A stretch of DNA of 64,000 nucleotides from JBFAPK01 sp040676675 (GTDB lineage Bacteria > Actinomycetota > Actinomycetes > Mycobacteriales > Micromonosporaceae): contig NZ_JBFAPK010000030.1 in assembly GCF_040676675.1 (NCBI RefSeq), positions 48,000 to 111,999 on the forward strand. The letters run 5' to 3'. Of this stretch, positions 24,723 through 32,255 are shown in pieces. Below the pieces are notes generated by a model. The model saw nothing but the letters and a program-made list of their open reading frames with translations, was not told where the DNA came from and searched no databases. The translations under genes were made by a program, and so were the position numbers. Every line of letters starts with the position of its first letter. The first letter of the stretch is position 1.

Positions 24723-25814
24723 GTGAGAATCGCCGTCTACGGCGCCAACGGATTCCAGGGAAAGCTCGTCCTCGCCGAACTGGCTCGGCGAGGCATCGAG
24801 GCGGTCCTGGTCGGCCGCGACGCCGCCCGGTTGCGCGCGGCCGCCGGCGCCGTGACGGGTGCCGAGCACGCCGAGCGGCGCCTCGCCGCTACGGACGACC
24901 CCGACGCGCTCGTCGCCGCCTTCCGGGGCTGTGCCGCGGTCGTCAACTGCGCCGGACCGTTCAGCCGCTCCGGTCACGCCGTCGTCCGCGCCGCGATCGC
25001 GGCCGGCTGCCACTACGTCGACACCTCGGGCGAGCAGGTCTACCTCCGGACCGTCTTCGACGCGTTCCCGGTCGAGGCCGAACGGGCCGGGGTTGCCGTC
25101 GTACCCGCCGCCAACGACGGCTGCGTGCCCGGGGATCTGCTCGCCCGCCTGCTCTTCGAGCGCATCGGGCCGATGCGGGAGATCACGGTCACCCATCTCG
25201 TCGCCGGCGGCGGTGGGATGTCGCGCGGGTCGCTCCGCTCGCTCGCCGAGACGATCGAGACGCTCCGCGGCGGCGGCCTCGGGTACGACGGCGGCCGATG
25301 GCGCCCGCTGGCCGCCATCCGGTACGCGTCGATCGTCCCGCCCGACGCGCCGGCGCCGGTCGACGTGGTCAGCCTGCCGCTGTCGGAGGTGATCACCATT
25401 CCGCGACACGTTCCGGTCCAGCGGGTCGAGAGCCTGGTCGAGGCGGCGCTGCGGGCCCGGTTGAACGGACCACTCGCGCCCGAGGTCGTCGACACCGTCC
25501 CGGAGGGTCCCGCCGAGGCGGCCCGGCGTAGCCAGCGCTTCACCTACCTGGTCGACGGTACCGGTGCCGACGGTCGGTACGCCCGTGGCGTCGTGCGAGG
25601 TCCGGACACCTACGGCAGCACCGCGGTCATCGCCGTCGAGGCGGCCCGTCGGCTCGTCGTGGAGACACCGAAGCCCGGTGTGCTCGCCCCGGCGCAGGCG
25701 TACGACCCGGCCGGCTTCCTCGACTTCCTCGCCCCGTACGGCATCACCTGGAGCGTCGAACTCACCACCGGCCCCGCACTCGGACCGGCGTTCGGTCCGG
25801 CAAAGCCCCGCTGA
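24723..25814 (+). CDS. Saccharopine dehydrogenase-like NAD(P)-binding protein
   Basis: The 363-residue protein opens with a Rossmann dinucleotide motif (VYGANGFQGKLV), then VNCAGPFSRSGHAVVRAA and HYVDTSGE. This is the pattern of saccharopine-dehydrogenase-like NADP-binding proteins and trans-acting enoyl reductases. GTG 24723 is supported by AGGAG 7-10 nt upstream. The C-terminal half has an alpha/beta substrate domain without known residues. It is divergent from the AraC regulator, which probably controls it. The substrate is not deducible. Confidence 0.85.
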   Translation: MRIAVYGANGFQGKLVLAELARRGIEAVLVGRDAARLRAAAGAVTGAEHAERRLAATDDPDALVAAFRGCAAVVNCAGPFSRSGHAVVRAAIAAGCHYVDTSGEQVYLRTVFDAFPVEAERAGVAVVPAANDGCVPGDLLARLLFERIGPMREITVTHLVAGGGGMSRGSLRSLAETIETLRGGGLGYDGGRWRPLAAIRYASIVPPDAPAPVDVVSLPLSEVITIPRHVPVQRVESLVEAALRARLNGPLAPEVVDTVPEGPAEAARRSQRFTYLVDGTGADGRYARGVVRGPDTYGSTAVIAVEAARRLVVETPKPGVLAPAQAYDPAGFLDFLAPYGITWSVELTTGPALGPAFGPAKPR

Positions 25815-25891
25815 ACCGATCGCGTGCCGGCTCCGTGTGGATGGCGAACGGCTCCGGACCTGCTGGAACCGCGTACACAATGGAGAGTCAG

Positions 25892-26815
25892 ATGCTGCGC
25901 ACGCGCGTACTTCCCCTCGCCGTCCTGCTGGCCGCCGGAGCGGTACTGCTGTCGGCCTGCGACTCGACCACGGGCGCGCCGGCCGCCCAGCCCCCGGCGG
26001 CCCAGAGCACCATCCCCGTCGCCGGTCAGGGCGGCGCGAGCGACCTCTCGCTCCTCGCCGGCACCGCGAAGTCGAACAACGCGACCAAGGGCACCGGCGA
26101 CTGGGCGATGCCCAACGGCGGGGTCGCCAGCGGCGCGAAGGCCCAGGTCGCGCAGAAGTGGGTCCAGCTCACCGCCGGCAAGGCGGGTGATCTCGACCCG
26201 GTGGTGGTCAACGGCGCCGGACTGACCCTCTACCGCTTCGACAACGACACCGCGAACCCGTCGAAGTCGAACTGCAACGGCGACTGCGCCGTCACCTGGC
26301 CGCCGGTCACCGTCGCCCCGGGCGGCAAGATCTTCATCGCGGGCCTCAAGAAGTCGGCGATCGGGCTGGTGACGCGGGCGGACGGTACCCGCCAGGTGAC
26401 CATCAACGGCTGGCCGGTGTACCGCTTCGCCAAGGACACCAAGCCCGGCGACACCCTCGGCCAGGGCGTCGGCGGTACCTGGTTCGGCGTGACCCCGACC
26501 GGCGGCAAGGCCGGCGTCCCCGCCGGCGGAACCGACCAGCCCGACGCGGGTGACCCGCGGGTCACTCCCGCCACCAGCGCCGTCCTCTTCGACGACGCGA
26601 ACTTCAGCGACAACGGCGCCTCGCAGGGCGTGGCCGGCCGCGGCTGCCAGAACCTGAGCCGCCCCGACGTGACCTCCTCCGTGGCCGCGCCCGGCTCGCT
26701 CAAGCTCTGGTCCGAGAAGAACTGCAAGGGGCAGTCGGTCGTGATCAACGGGGACGTCACCGACCTGGCCAAGCTCGACTTCGACGACACGGTCGCCTCG
26801 GTCTTCCTCGGCTGA
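25892..26815 (+). CDS. Secreted-repeat (COG4315/SCO0930-like) lipoprotein with crystallin-like C-terminus
   Basis: The 307-residue lipoprotein has the lipobox LLSAC. The central part has two copies of the Yx(FWY)xxD repeat: LTLYRFDNDT...CNGDCAVTWPP and WPVYRFAKDTKPGD. The paired cysteines CNGDC are shared with two paralogues in this window (30041 and 43705). The last ~85 residues (VLFDDANFSDNG, LWSEKNCKGQSVV) look like a beta/gamma-crystallin or peptidase-inhibitor-I36 fold, absent in the paralogues. ATG 25892 has GGAGAG just upstream. It is anchored outside the membrane; the function of the family is unknown. Confidence 0.85.
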   Translation: MLRTRVLPLAVLLAAGAVLLSACDSTTGAPAAQPPAAQSTIPVAGQGGASDLSLLAGTAKSNNATKGTGDWAMPNGGVASGAKAQVAQKWVQLTAGKAGDLDPVVVNGAGLTLYRFDNDTANPSKSNCNGDCAVTWPPVTVAPGGKIFIAGLKKSAIGLVTRADGTRQVTINGWPVYRFAKDTKPGDTLGQGVGGTWFGVTPTGGKAGVPAGGTDQPDAGDPRVTPATSAVLFDDANFSDNGASQGVAGRGCQNLSRPDVTSSVAAPGSLKLWSEKNCKGQSVVINGDVTDLAKLDFDDTVASVFLG

Positions 26816-26969
26816 GCGCGTACGACCCGACGGCTGCGCCGGTCTGGTGATTTCCACCGGGCCGGCACACCCGTGTCGGGCCGCTCGGGCGACGGGACCG
26901 GGCCGGCACCGACCACCGGATCGGCAGTGGAGCAGCGAACCAACCCACCACCTCGGGACGGCCCTGACC

Positions 26970-28463
26970 ATGACCTCTCACCCAGCCACCGGACACGATC
27001 ACCCGAGCCCCAGGGCGCGACGGCGTGCCCGGCCCGTACCCGGACGGGCCCGAGCGGTCGTCGCCGCGCTGGCCGCGTTGCTGGTGGCGAGCCTGTCGAC
27101 CGGGTGTGCCCGGTCCGTGCCCGGCACCGGCGGCGCCGAGCGCTGGAGCCCGACCCGGGTCGCGGGGCTTGACATCACCACGGGCGAGAGCGGGCCGCGC
27201 CCGGGTGTCGCCGACTCCCGGCTACGGGTGCTCGGCACCGACGGCGGCGAGATCGACCGGCTGGCCCGCAACGCCGTGGACGACGTGCAAAAGTACTGGA
27301 GCGAGCGGCTGCCCGCCGACTTCGGCGAGCGGTTCCGGCCGGTCACCCGGCTGGTCTCGTACGACTCCACCGGCCCGGGCGCGCAGGTTTGCCAGGCCAG
27401 CACCGCCGGACTGGTCAACGCCTTCTACTGCGGCCAGGACGACACGGTCGCCTGGGACCGTGGCGAGCTGCTTCCCGGCCTCGACGACGCGTTCGGCCCG
27501 ATGTCGGTGGTGGCGGTGCTGGCGCACGAGTTGGGGCACGCCGTACAGTTCCGCCTCGGCCTCGACCCGGACACCGGTTCGATCGTGAAGGAGCAGCAGG
27601 CCGACTGCTACGCGGGCGCATTCTTCCGGTGGGTGGCCGAGGGGAACGCGCCGCACTTCCGCATCTCCACCGGGCCCGGGCTCAACCAGATCCTCTCCAC
27701 CCTCTTCTCCATCCGGGACTCCGCGGGCGTCGGCTTCGACGCGCGGGGCGCGCACGGCAACGCGTTCGACCGGGTCTCCGCGTTCCAGTTCGGCTTCGGT
27801 GACGGTCCCCGGCGCTGCGCCCGCATCGACGACGCCGAGGTGCGCGGCCGGATCACCCAGCAGTCCGGCGACGACGCGGCGCGGGAGCCCGCCGGCGACC
27901 TGCGGGTGGACGACCGGGACGCGCTCGTGGCGCTCGGCCGGACCCTGCGGGACGCGTTCGACCCGGGCGGCGCCGCCTCCCCGGGGCTCGTCATCGGATC
28001 GGCCGGCTGCCCCGCTGCCGTGCCGACCACGCCCGCCACCTACTGCCCCGACACGGACATCGTCGGGCTCGACCGCGTCGCGCTGGTCCGGATCGGTACG
28101 CCACCGGCCCGGGGCCGGCCGGGCGGCCTCGGCGACTTCGCCGCGTTCGCGGAGGTGGCCTCCCGGTACGCGCTCGCGGCGCAGCGGGCGGCCGGCTACC
28201 CGCTCACCGGTCTCGCCGCCGCGCAGCGTACGGCGTGCCTCACCGGCGTCTGGGCGGCGACCATCGTGGCGGGCCGGGGCGCGGCGTTGCGGCTCTCGTC
28301 GGGGGACCTGGACGAGGCGGTGGCCGAGATGCTGCGCGCCGAGAGCCTGATCGCCGCCGACCTCGACGGCGCCAGCGTTCCCTCCGGCTTCGCCCGGGTC
28401 GAGGCGTTCCGCGACGGCTTCTCCGGCGGCGGCGCCGCGGTCTGCACGGGCCGGTACCGCTGA
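26970..28463 (+). CDS. Secreted neutral zinc metallopeptidase-like lipoprotein
   Basis: The 497-residue protein has an Arg-rich N-terminus, a hydrophobic stretch and a lipobox-like STGC (~45-48). The body has HELGH at 186-190 and a downstream EQQADCYAG that supplies the third zinc ligand, as in the neutral zinc metallopeptidase (YpfJ-like) family. The C-terminal ~150 residues are helical with several cysteines and no known domain. It is extracytoplasmic and may process envelope proteins. It starts 155 nt after the lipoprotein gene and converges on the anti-sigma gene across a repeat-rich gap. Confidence 0.88.
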   Translation: MTSHPATGHDHPSPRARRRARPVPGRARAVVAALAALLVASLSTGCARSVPGTGGAERWSPTRVAGLDITTGESGPRPGVADSRLRVLGTDGGEIDRLARNAVDDVQKYWSERLPADFGERFRPVTRLVSYDSTGPGAQVCQASTAGLVNAFYCGQDDTVAWDRGELLPGLDDAFGPMSVVAVLAHELGHAVQFRLGLDPDTGSIVKEQQADCYAGAFFRWVAEGNAPHFRISTGPGLNQILSTLFSIRDSAGVGFDARGAHGNAFDRVSAFQFGFGDGPRRCARIDDAEVRGRITQQSGDDAAREPAGDLRVDDRDALVALGRTLRDAFDPGGAASPGLVIGSAGCPAAVPTTPATYCPDTDIVGLDRVALVRIGTPPARGRPGGLGDFAAFAEVASRYALAAQRAAGYPLTGLAAAQRTACLTGVWAATIVAGRGAALRLSSGDLDEAVAEMLRAESLIAADLDGASVPSGFARVEAFRDGFSGGGAAVCTGRYR

Positions 28464-28494
28464 CGCACCGGCGGCGGAGGGACCGGCGAGCCCT

Positions 28495-28620
28495 TCCGCC
28501 GCCAGTATCGTCGCCAGCTCGGGTCCGGTCGGATCGGGTCCGGTCGTCCGTCGCCGGCCCGGGTCCGGTCGTCACCGGCTCGGTTCGGGTCCGGTCGGTC
28601 GTTGCCGGCCGGACCCGAAC
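28495..28620. repeat. GGTCCGGTCG-type tandem repeats between convergent genes
   Basis: The 163-nt gap between the metallopeptidase and anti-sigma genes consists largely of variants of CGGGTCCGGTCGTC repeated about six times. No hairpin stands out. It may serve as a low-efficiency termination zone. Confidence 0.6.
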
Positions 28621-28626
28621 CGCCCG

Positions 28627-29355
28627 TCACAGATTGACGCTGGTGTAGTGCATGCCGTCGGTGTTCTCGACCCGGATCTGGGCGACCTGGTCCGGGTCGA
28701 TCAGGGCGGTGCCGTCGAGCGTGGTTCCCTCGGCCGCGCCCTTCTGCGACACCAGCCAGCTGCCGGCCAGTACGGTCGTGCCGTCCTTGCCGACCACCAG
28801 CAGCCGGCAGCGCTGCCCGGCGGGAATGCCGGCGACGGCGGCGGTGAGCTTGATCCAGCCCGGTGACGGGGCGACCGCGACCGTGATCCGCGCTCCGGTG
28901 ATCGGGTCCGAGGCGCTGGCGAACCGGGTGCCGGGCGCGGCCGTGGGGGCCGACGCGCTCGGCGTGGGGAGGGCCGTGGGCGTGGCGGGCTCGTTCGTGA
29001 CCCGCCCGATCACCACGCCCGCCGAGATCGCCGCGGCGACGACTACCGCCGCGGCCGAGGCGACCAGCGCGGTACGCCGGGTGCGGTTGCCGGCGGACTC
29101 GTTCCGGATCTGCCGCAGGGTCCGCTGGAGCAGCAGGTCGCCGCCCTCGGGCGGCCCGTCGAGCAGCATCGCGTCGGGTACGGCCTGCAGGGCGTCCGCC
29201 CACTCCCGCAGCGACTCGACCTCGGCGCGGCACGCGGCGCACCCCGCGAGGTGCTCCTCCACCTGCCGCCGCTCGTCCGGGTCGAGCGACTCCGTCAGGT
29301 ATCCGCCGAGGTCCACGTGGTCGTCGGCGGAGTTGATGCGGTCGGGAGTTCTCAT
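28627..29355 (-). CDS. Zinc-finger anti-sigma factor (RskA-like)
   Basis: The 242-residue protein has a cytoplasmic N-terminal ZAS/zf-HC2 domain with the zinc motif HLAGCAACRAE (HxxxCxxC). One membrane helix (~97-119) and an extracytoplasmic domain resembling the C-terminal domain of RskA (GWIKLTAAVAGIPAGQRCRLLVV, AQIRVENT) follow. ATG 29355 overlaps the sigma-factor stop (29352-29354) as ATGA, so the two proteins are made together. It should hold the ECF sigma factor inactive until an outside signal causes its cleavage. Confidence 0.93.
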   Translation of the reverse strand: MRTPDRINSADDHVDLGGYLTESLDPDERRQVEEHLAGCAACRAEVESLREWADALQAVPDAMLLDGPPEGGDLLLQRTLRQIRNESAGNRTRRTALVASAAAVVVAAAISAGVVIGRVTNEPATPTALPTPSASAPTAAPGTRFASASDPITGARITVAVAPSPGWIKLTAAVAGIPAGQRCRLLVVGKDGTTVLAGSWLVSQKGAAEGTTLDGTALIDPDQVAQIRVENTDGMHYTSVNL

Positions 29356-29906
29356 GAGGCAGTCCGTTCCATCCGAGCCGGGCCTTCGGCGTGGATCTCG
29401 CGTAGCGCCCGGAGTGCATAGAAGGAGCGAGATTTGACCGTCCCGGGCGGGATGCCCAACGCCTTGGCGGCCTCCGCGACTGTACTCCCGAGTAGGTAAA
29501 TCTGTTCGAGCACCTCACGGTGCTCCTGGGAGAGTCGGCTCAGGGCGTCCACCACGACCATCGAGTTGACGACCTGGTCGGCGTGGTCGCGTTCGACCGC
29601 GACCTCGGTCGGGGTCTCCGGGACCTCCGTGGGCCGGGCGTTGCGGGCCCGTACGGTGTCGATCACGATGTTGCGTACCACCGTCAGCAGCCACCCCCGG
29701 ACCGAGCCCTTGCCGTTGAGCACGCTGTCCGGGTGTCGCCAGGCCCGTACCAGCGCCTCCTGGACCACGTCCTCGGCCGCCGCCCGGTCCCGGGTCAACT
29801 GCGTCGCGTACGCCAGCATGGCGCGCCCGTGTTCCTGGTACAGGGATCGGACCAGGGCCTCGTTCGCCACCTCCTGGCGGCGGCGTGTCGCCCTTAACCC
29901 TGCCAT
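29352..29906 (-). CDS. ECF RNA polymerase sigma factor
   Basis: The 184-residue protein has sigma region 2 (HGRAMLAYATQLTRDRAAAEDVVQEALVRAWRH, helix 2.2-2.4) and region 4 (LSQEHREVLEQIYLLGSTVAEAAKALGIPPGTVKSRSFYALRAL). It is of the SigK/SigL type that pairs with RskA-like anti-sigma factors. The anti-sigma gene overlaps it at the 3' end. The genes it controls are unknown; the adjacent lipoprotein and type VII genes upstream are candidates. A palindrome ~85 nt before the start could be a control site. Confidence 0.94.
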   Translation of the reverse strand: MAGLRATRRRQEVANEALVRSLYQEHGRAMLAYATQLTRDRAAAEDVVQEALVRAWRHPDSVLNGKGSVRGWLLTVVRNIVIDTVRARNARPTEVPETPTEVAVERDHADQVVNSMVVVDALSRLSQEHREVLEQIYLLGSTVAEAAKALGIPPGTVKSRSFYALRALREIHAEGPARMERTAS

Positions 29907-29988
29907 CTGTTACCACCCTCCCAGGCCCCACCCACCCGGCTTCCGCCGGCCACGGACCACAGGATGAAGTAGCGGTTTTCGTCCGGGT

Positions 29989-30006
29989 AGTTACCAGTTG
30001 GTAGCT
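29989..30006. promoter_or_regulatory. Near-perfect palindrome upstream of the ECF sigma gene
   Basis: AGTTACCAGTTGGTAGCT pairs 8+8 with one mismatch around a 2-nt centre, inside the 134-nt gap before the sigma gene. There is no T-run, so an operator is more likely than a terminator. Confidence 0.4.
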
Positions 30007-30040
30007 GTGTCGCAAGCCACTTCGTTGACAGCGCAATCAT

Positions 30041-30580
30041 CTAGTTCTCCCCGGGCGGGGCGGCCTTACCGCCGTCGGGCGCCACCGCGAACCAGAGCCC
30101 CTCCGCACCCTGCCCGCGGATCTGTCCCGGCACCTGGTCCTCGGCGAAGCGGTACACCGGCCAGCCGCCGACCGTGACCTGCTGGGTGCCGTCCTGGCGG
30201 TGCACCACGCCCAGCTTGGCCGGGTCGAGGTTCTGGAAGGTGATCTTCTCGCTGACCAGCACCGGCGGCCACCGCTCGGAGCAGTCGTCGGCGCAGGTCG
30301 AGGTCGGCGGGGTCGGGCTGTCGTCGTCGAACCGGTAGAGGGTGAAGCCCTGACCGTCGAGCACCACCTGGCCCAGTTCCGGATGCTGCCCGAGCTGCAC
30401 CGACTTCGGCCAGTAGCCGCCCTCGGCGCTGCGCCGTCCCAGGTCGCCGCCGGTCGCGCCGCCGGCCTCGGCCTGCGGTACCGCGACCGGGTCCCGGACC
30501 GTGGTGGTGCAGCCGGCCGCCAGCAGCGCCACGGTCAGCGCGAGCGGGCCGGACAGCGTACGGGAGAGAACCGCCTTCAT
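30041..30580 (-). CDS. Secreted-repeat (COG4315-like) lipoprotein
   Basis: The 179-residue lipoprotein has the lipobox LLAAGC (~Cys24). It contains the same repeat as the lipoproteins at 25892 and 43705: FTLYRFDDDSPTPPTSTCADDCSERWPP followed by WPVYRFAED. The cysteine pair CADDC is kept. ATG 30580 overlaps the TGA of the LysM-like gene by 4 nt, so it is coupled to the upstream type VII-related genes. It lies 134 nt before the sigma/anti-sigma pair. It is extracytoplasmic; the biochemical function of the family is unknown. Confidence 0.87.
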   Translation of the reverse strand: MKAVLSRTLSGPLALTVALLAAGCTTTVRDPVAVPQAEAGGATGGDLGRRSAEGGYWPKSVQLGQHPELGQVVLDGQGFTLYRFDDDSPTPPTSTCADDCSERWPPVLVSEKITFQNLDPAKLGVVHRQDGTQQVTVGGWPVYRFAEDQVPGQIRGQGAEGLWFAVAPDGGKAAPPGEN

Positions 30581-32085
30581 TGCCGAACCATCCTTCGGTC
30601 GAGGGCCTGACCACGGTCACCGGAGCCGGTACGACCGCGCCCCGACCGCGGCTGGTCCAGCCGCAGGCCGAGCACGCCGACGTCGAACGAGCCGTCCGGG
30701 CCGGACTCGAAGCGCCATGCCGCATTGGGTGCGTCCCCCACGACCAGCACGGCGGCACTGTTGTCGGAGCCGGCGGCGAGCGCACCGAGCCGTTCGAGGG
30801 CGGCCGGCGGGATCGGCGCGGTGACCACCACGAACTGCCGACGCAGCGACCGGGCCGGACCGCCCGCACCGCCCGCCGTCCCCGCCGGAGCGCCCGCCGT
30901 CCCCGCCGCGCCGGCCGGGCCGGCCGGGTGCGCCTCCGCCAGCTCGCGCACGTCCGAGATCGTCCGGATCCGCCCGGGCGCCAGCCGCCCGCCGGGCACC
31001 GGACCGAGGACGCTGATCGCGACGGCCGCGGCGGCCGGATCGGAGCCGATCTCGTCCAGGAAGGCGCCCGCGACCGACATCGACGTCGCCGGGTCGCCGG
31101 TGAGGGCCACCAGGCCGGGGGCGCGCCCGAGGTTCACCACGGTCAGCTCGCCGCCGATCGTGCCGACCGTGGCGAGCAGCGGCAGCTCCGGCGTGCCGGG
31201 GCCGGCCGAAACGGCGTCGAGCTGCCAGTTCGGTGCCTCCCACACCGAGCCCTGCTCGCGTACCTGCCAGGGCGGCGGCGCCTGCGGCAGCGCCGGTGCC
31301 AGCCGCAGCGACACCCGGTCCGGGCCGACCACCGCCGCGTAGACCTGGGGTCGGGCCGCCCCCGCGGGCAGCTGGCCCAAGGCCCGCTCCAGCACCGCCC
31401 GGTCCCGCCCGGTGCGCTCCGCCCCGGCCGAGGACGCGGTCGGGACCGCGGCTCCCGGCCCGCGCGAACGGCGGCGCAGCAGCACCGCGCCGGCAACCCC
31501 GGCGGCGAGCAGCAGCGCCGCGCCGACGAGGACGGCGGCACCGGCGGCCGGGGCGAGGCCGATGACCCGAACGTGCGGAACCCCGGCCGGCGGTGCGCCC
31601 GGTTCGTCCGGCGGCACGCCGGGCTGGCCGGCCGGCGGGAGACCGGGCTGACCGTCCGCGACCGGCGGCGCGCCGGGCTGGTTGGCCGGCGGGAGACCGG
31701 GCTGGGCGGTCGAGTCCGGCAGCGGACCGATGCGGATCTCGCCCGAGCGCGCCCCCTCCGGCAGCTCCAGCACCCAGCCCGCGCGCAGCTCCTGCGCCGG
31801 CTCGGTCAGGGTCAACCCGTCCGGCTGCGGCCGGCCCTGGTTCAGCTCGAAGATCTCCGGCCAGCGGTGGCTGTCACCGAGGACCCGGTCCGCCACGCCG
31901 GGAAGGGTGAGGTCGCTCGGCGTACCCGGCTGACCCGGCACCACCCAGTACGGCACGGCCGGGTCGGCCGCGGCCCGCCCGGGCGCCAGCGGCACCACCA
32001 CCAACAGCGCCATCAGCGCCGCCACCAGCCACCCCGCCGTCCTGGCGGTACGGCCTGCTCCGCGTACGGGGACCAGCCTGGACAT
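30577..32085 (-). CDS. Membrane-anchored LysM-like protein
   Basis: The 502-residue protein has a signal or anchor helix (~15-38). A region resembling a LysM fold follows (YWVVPGQPGTPSDL, DRVLGDSHRWPEIFELNQG, LRAGWVLELP). After a Pro-rich stretch of about four PGLPP/PGAPP repeats comes a second membrane helix (~190-215). The last ~280 residues are then cytoplasmic, Ala-rich and without a known domain. LysM would bind peptidoglycan. The gene lies between the RHS toxin gene (171 nt upstream) and the coupled lipoprotein, so it probably belongs to the export or anchoring of the toxin system. Confidence 0.75.
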   Translation of the reverse strand: MSRLVPVRGAGRTARTAGWLVAALMALLVVVPLAPGRAAADPAVPYWVVPGQPGTPSDLTLPGVADRVLGDSHRWPEIFELNQGRPQPDGLTLTEPAQELRAGWVLELPEGARSGEIRIGPLPDSTAQPGLPPANQPGAPPVADGQPGLPPAGQPGVPPDEPGAPPAGVPHVRVIGLAPAAGAAVLVGAALLLAAGVAGAVLLRRRSRGPGAAVPTASSAGAERTGRDRAVLERALGQLPAGAARPQVYAAVVGPDRVSLRLAPALPQAPPPWQVREQGSVWEAPNWQLDAVSAGPGTPELPLLATVGTIGGELTVVNLGRAPGLVALTGDPATSMSVAGAFLDEIGSDPAAAAVAISVLGPVPGGRLAPGRIRTISDVRELAEAHPAGPAGAAGTAGAPAGTAGGAGGPARSLRRQFVVVTAPIPPAALERLGALAAGSDNSAAVLVVGDAPNAAWRFESGPDGSFDVGVLGLRLDQPRSGRGRTGSGDRGQALDRRMVRQ

Positions 32086-32255
32086 GACTACCTCGCTCAC
32101 AGGATCGTCGCGACTCGTACGGGTGGGCAGGCGCTCGCGCCGGCAACCGAGACGAACACGTAATTCCGGGCCGGACCGGTTCACCGCCGCCCGTGCCAAA
32201 TCGCCCCGCCCGTCCGCCCGGCCCGCCCGCCGGGGCGGACCGGGCGGCGCCGGTG

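Noticed and set aside
28495..28620. Terminator between the metallopeptidase and anti-sigma genes
   Set aside because: The region is repetitive, but I find no stable inverted repeat comparable with those at 4946 or 38372.
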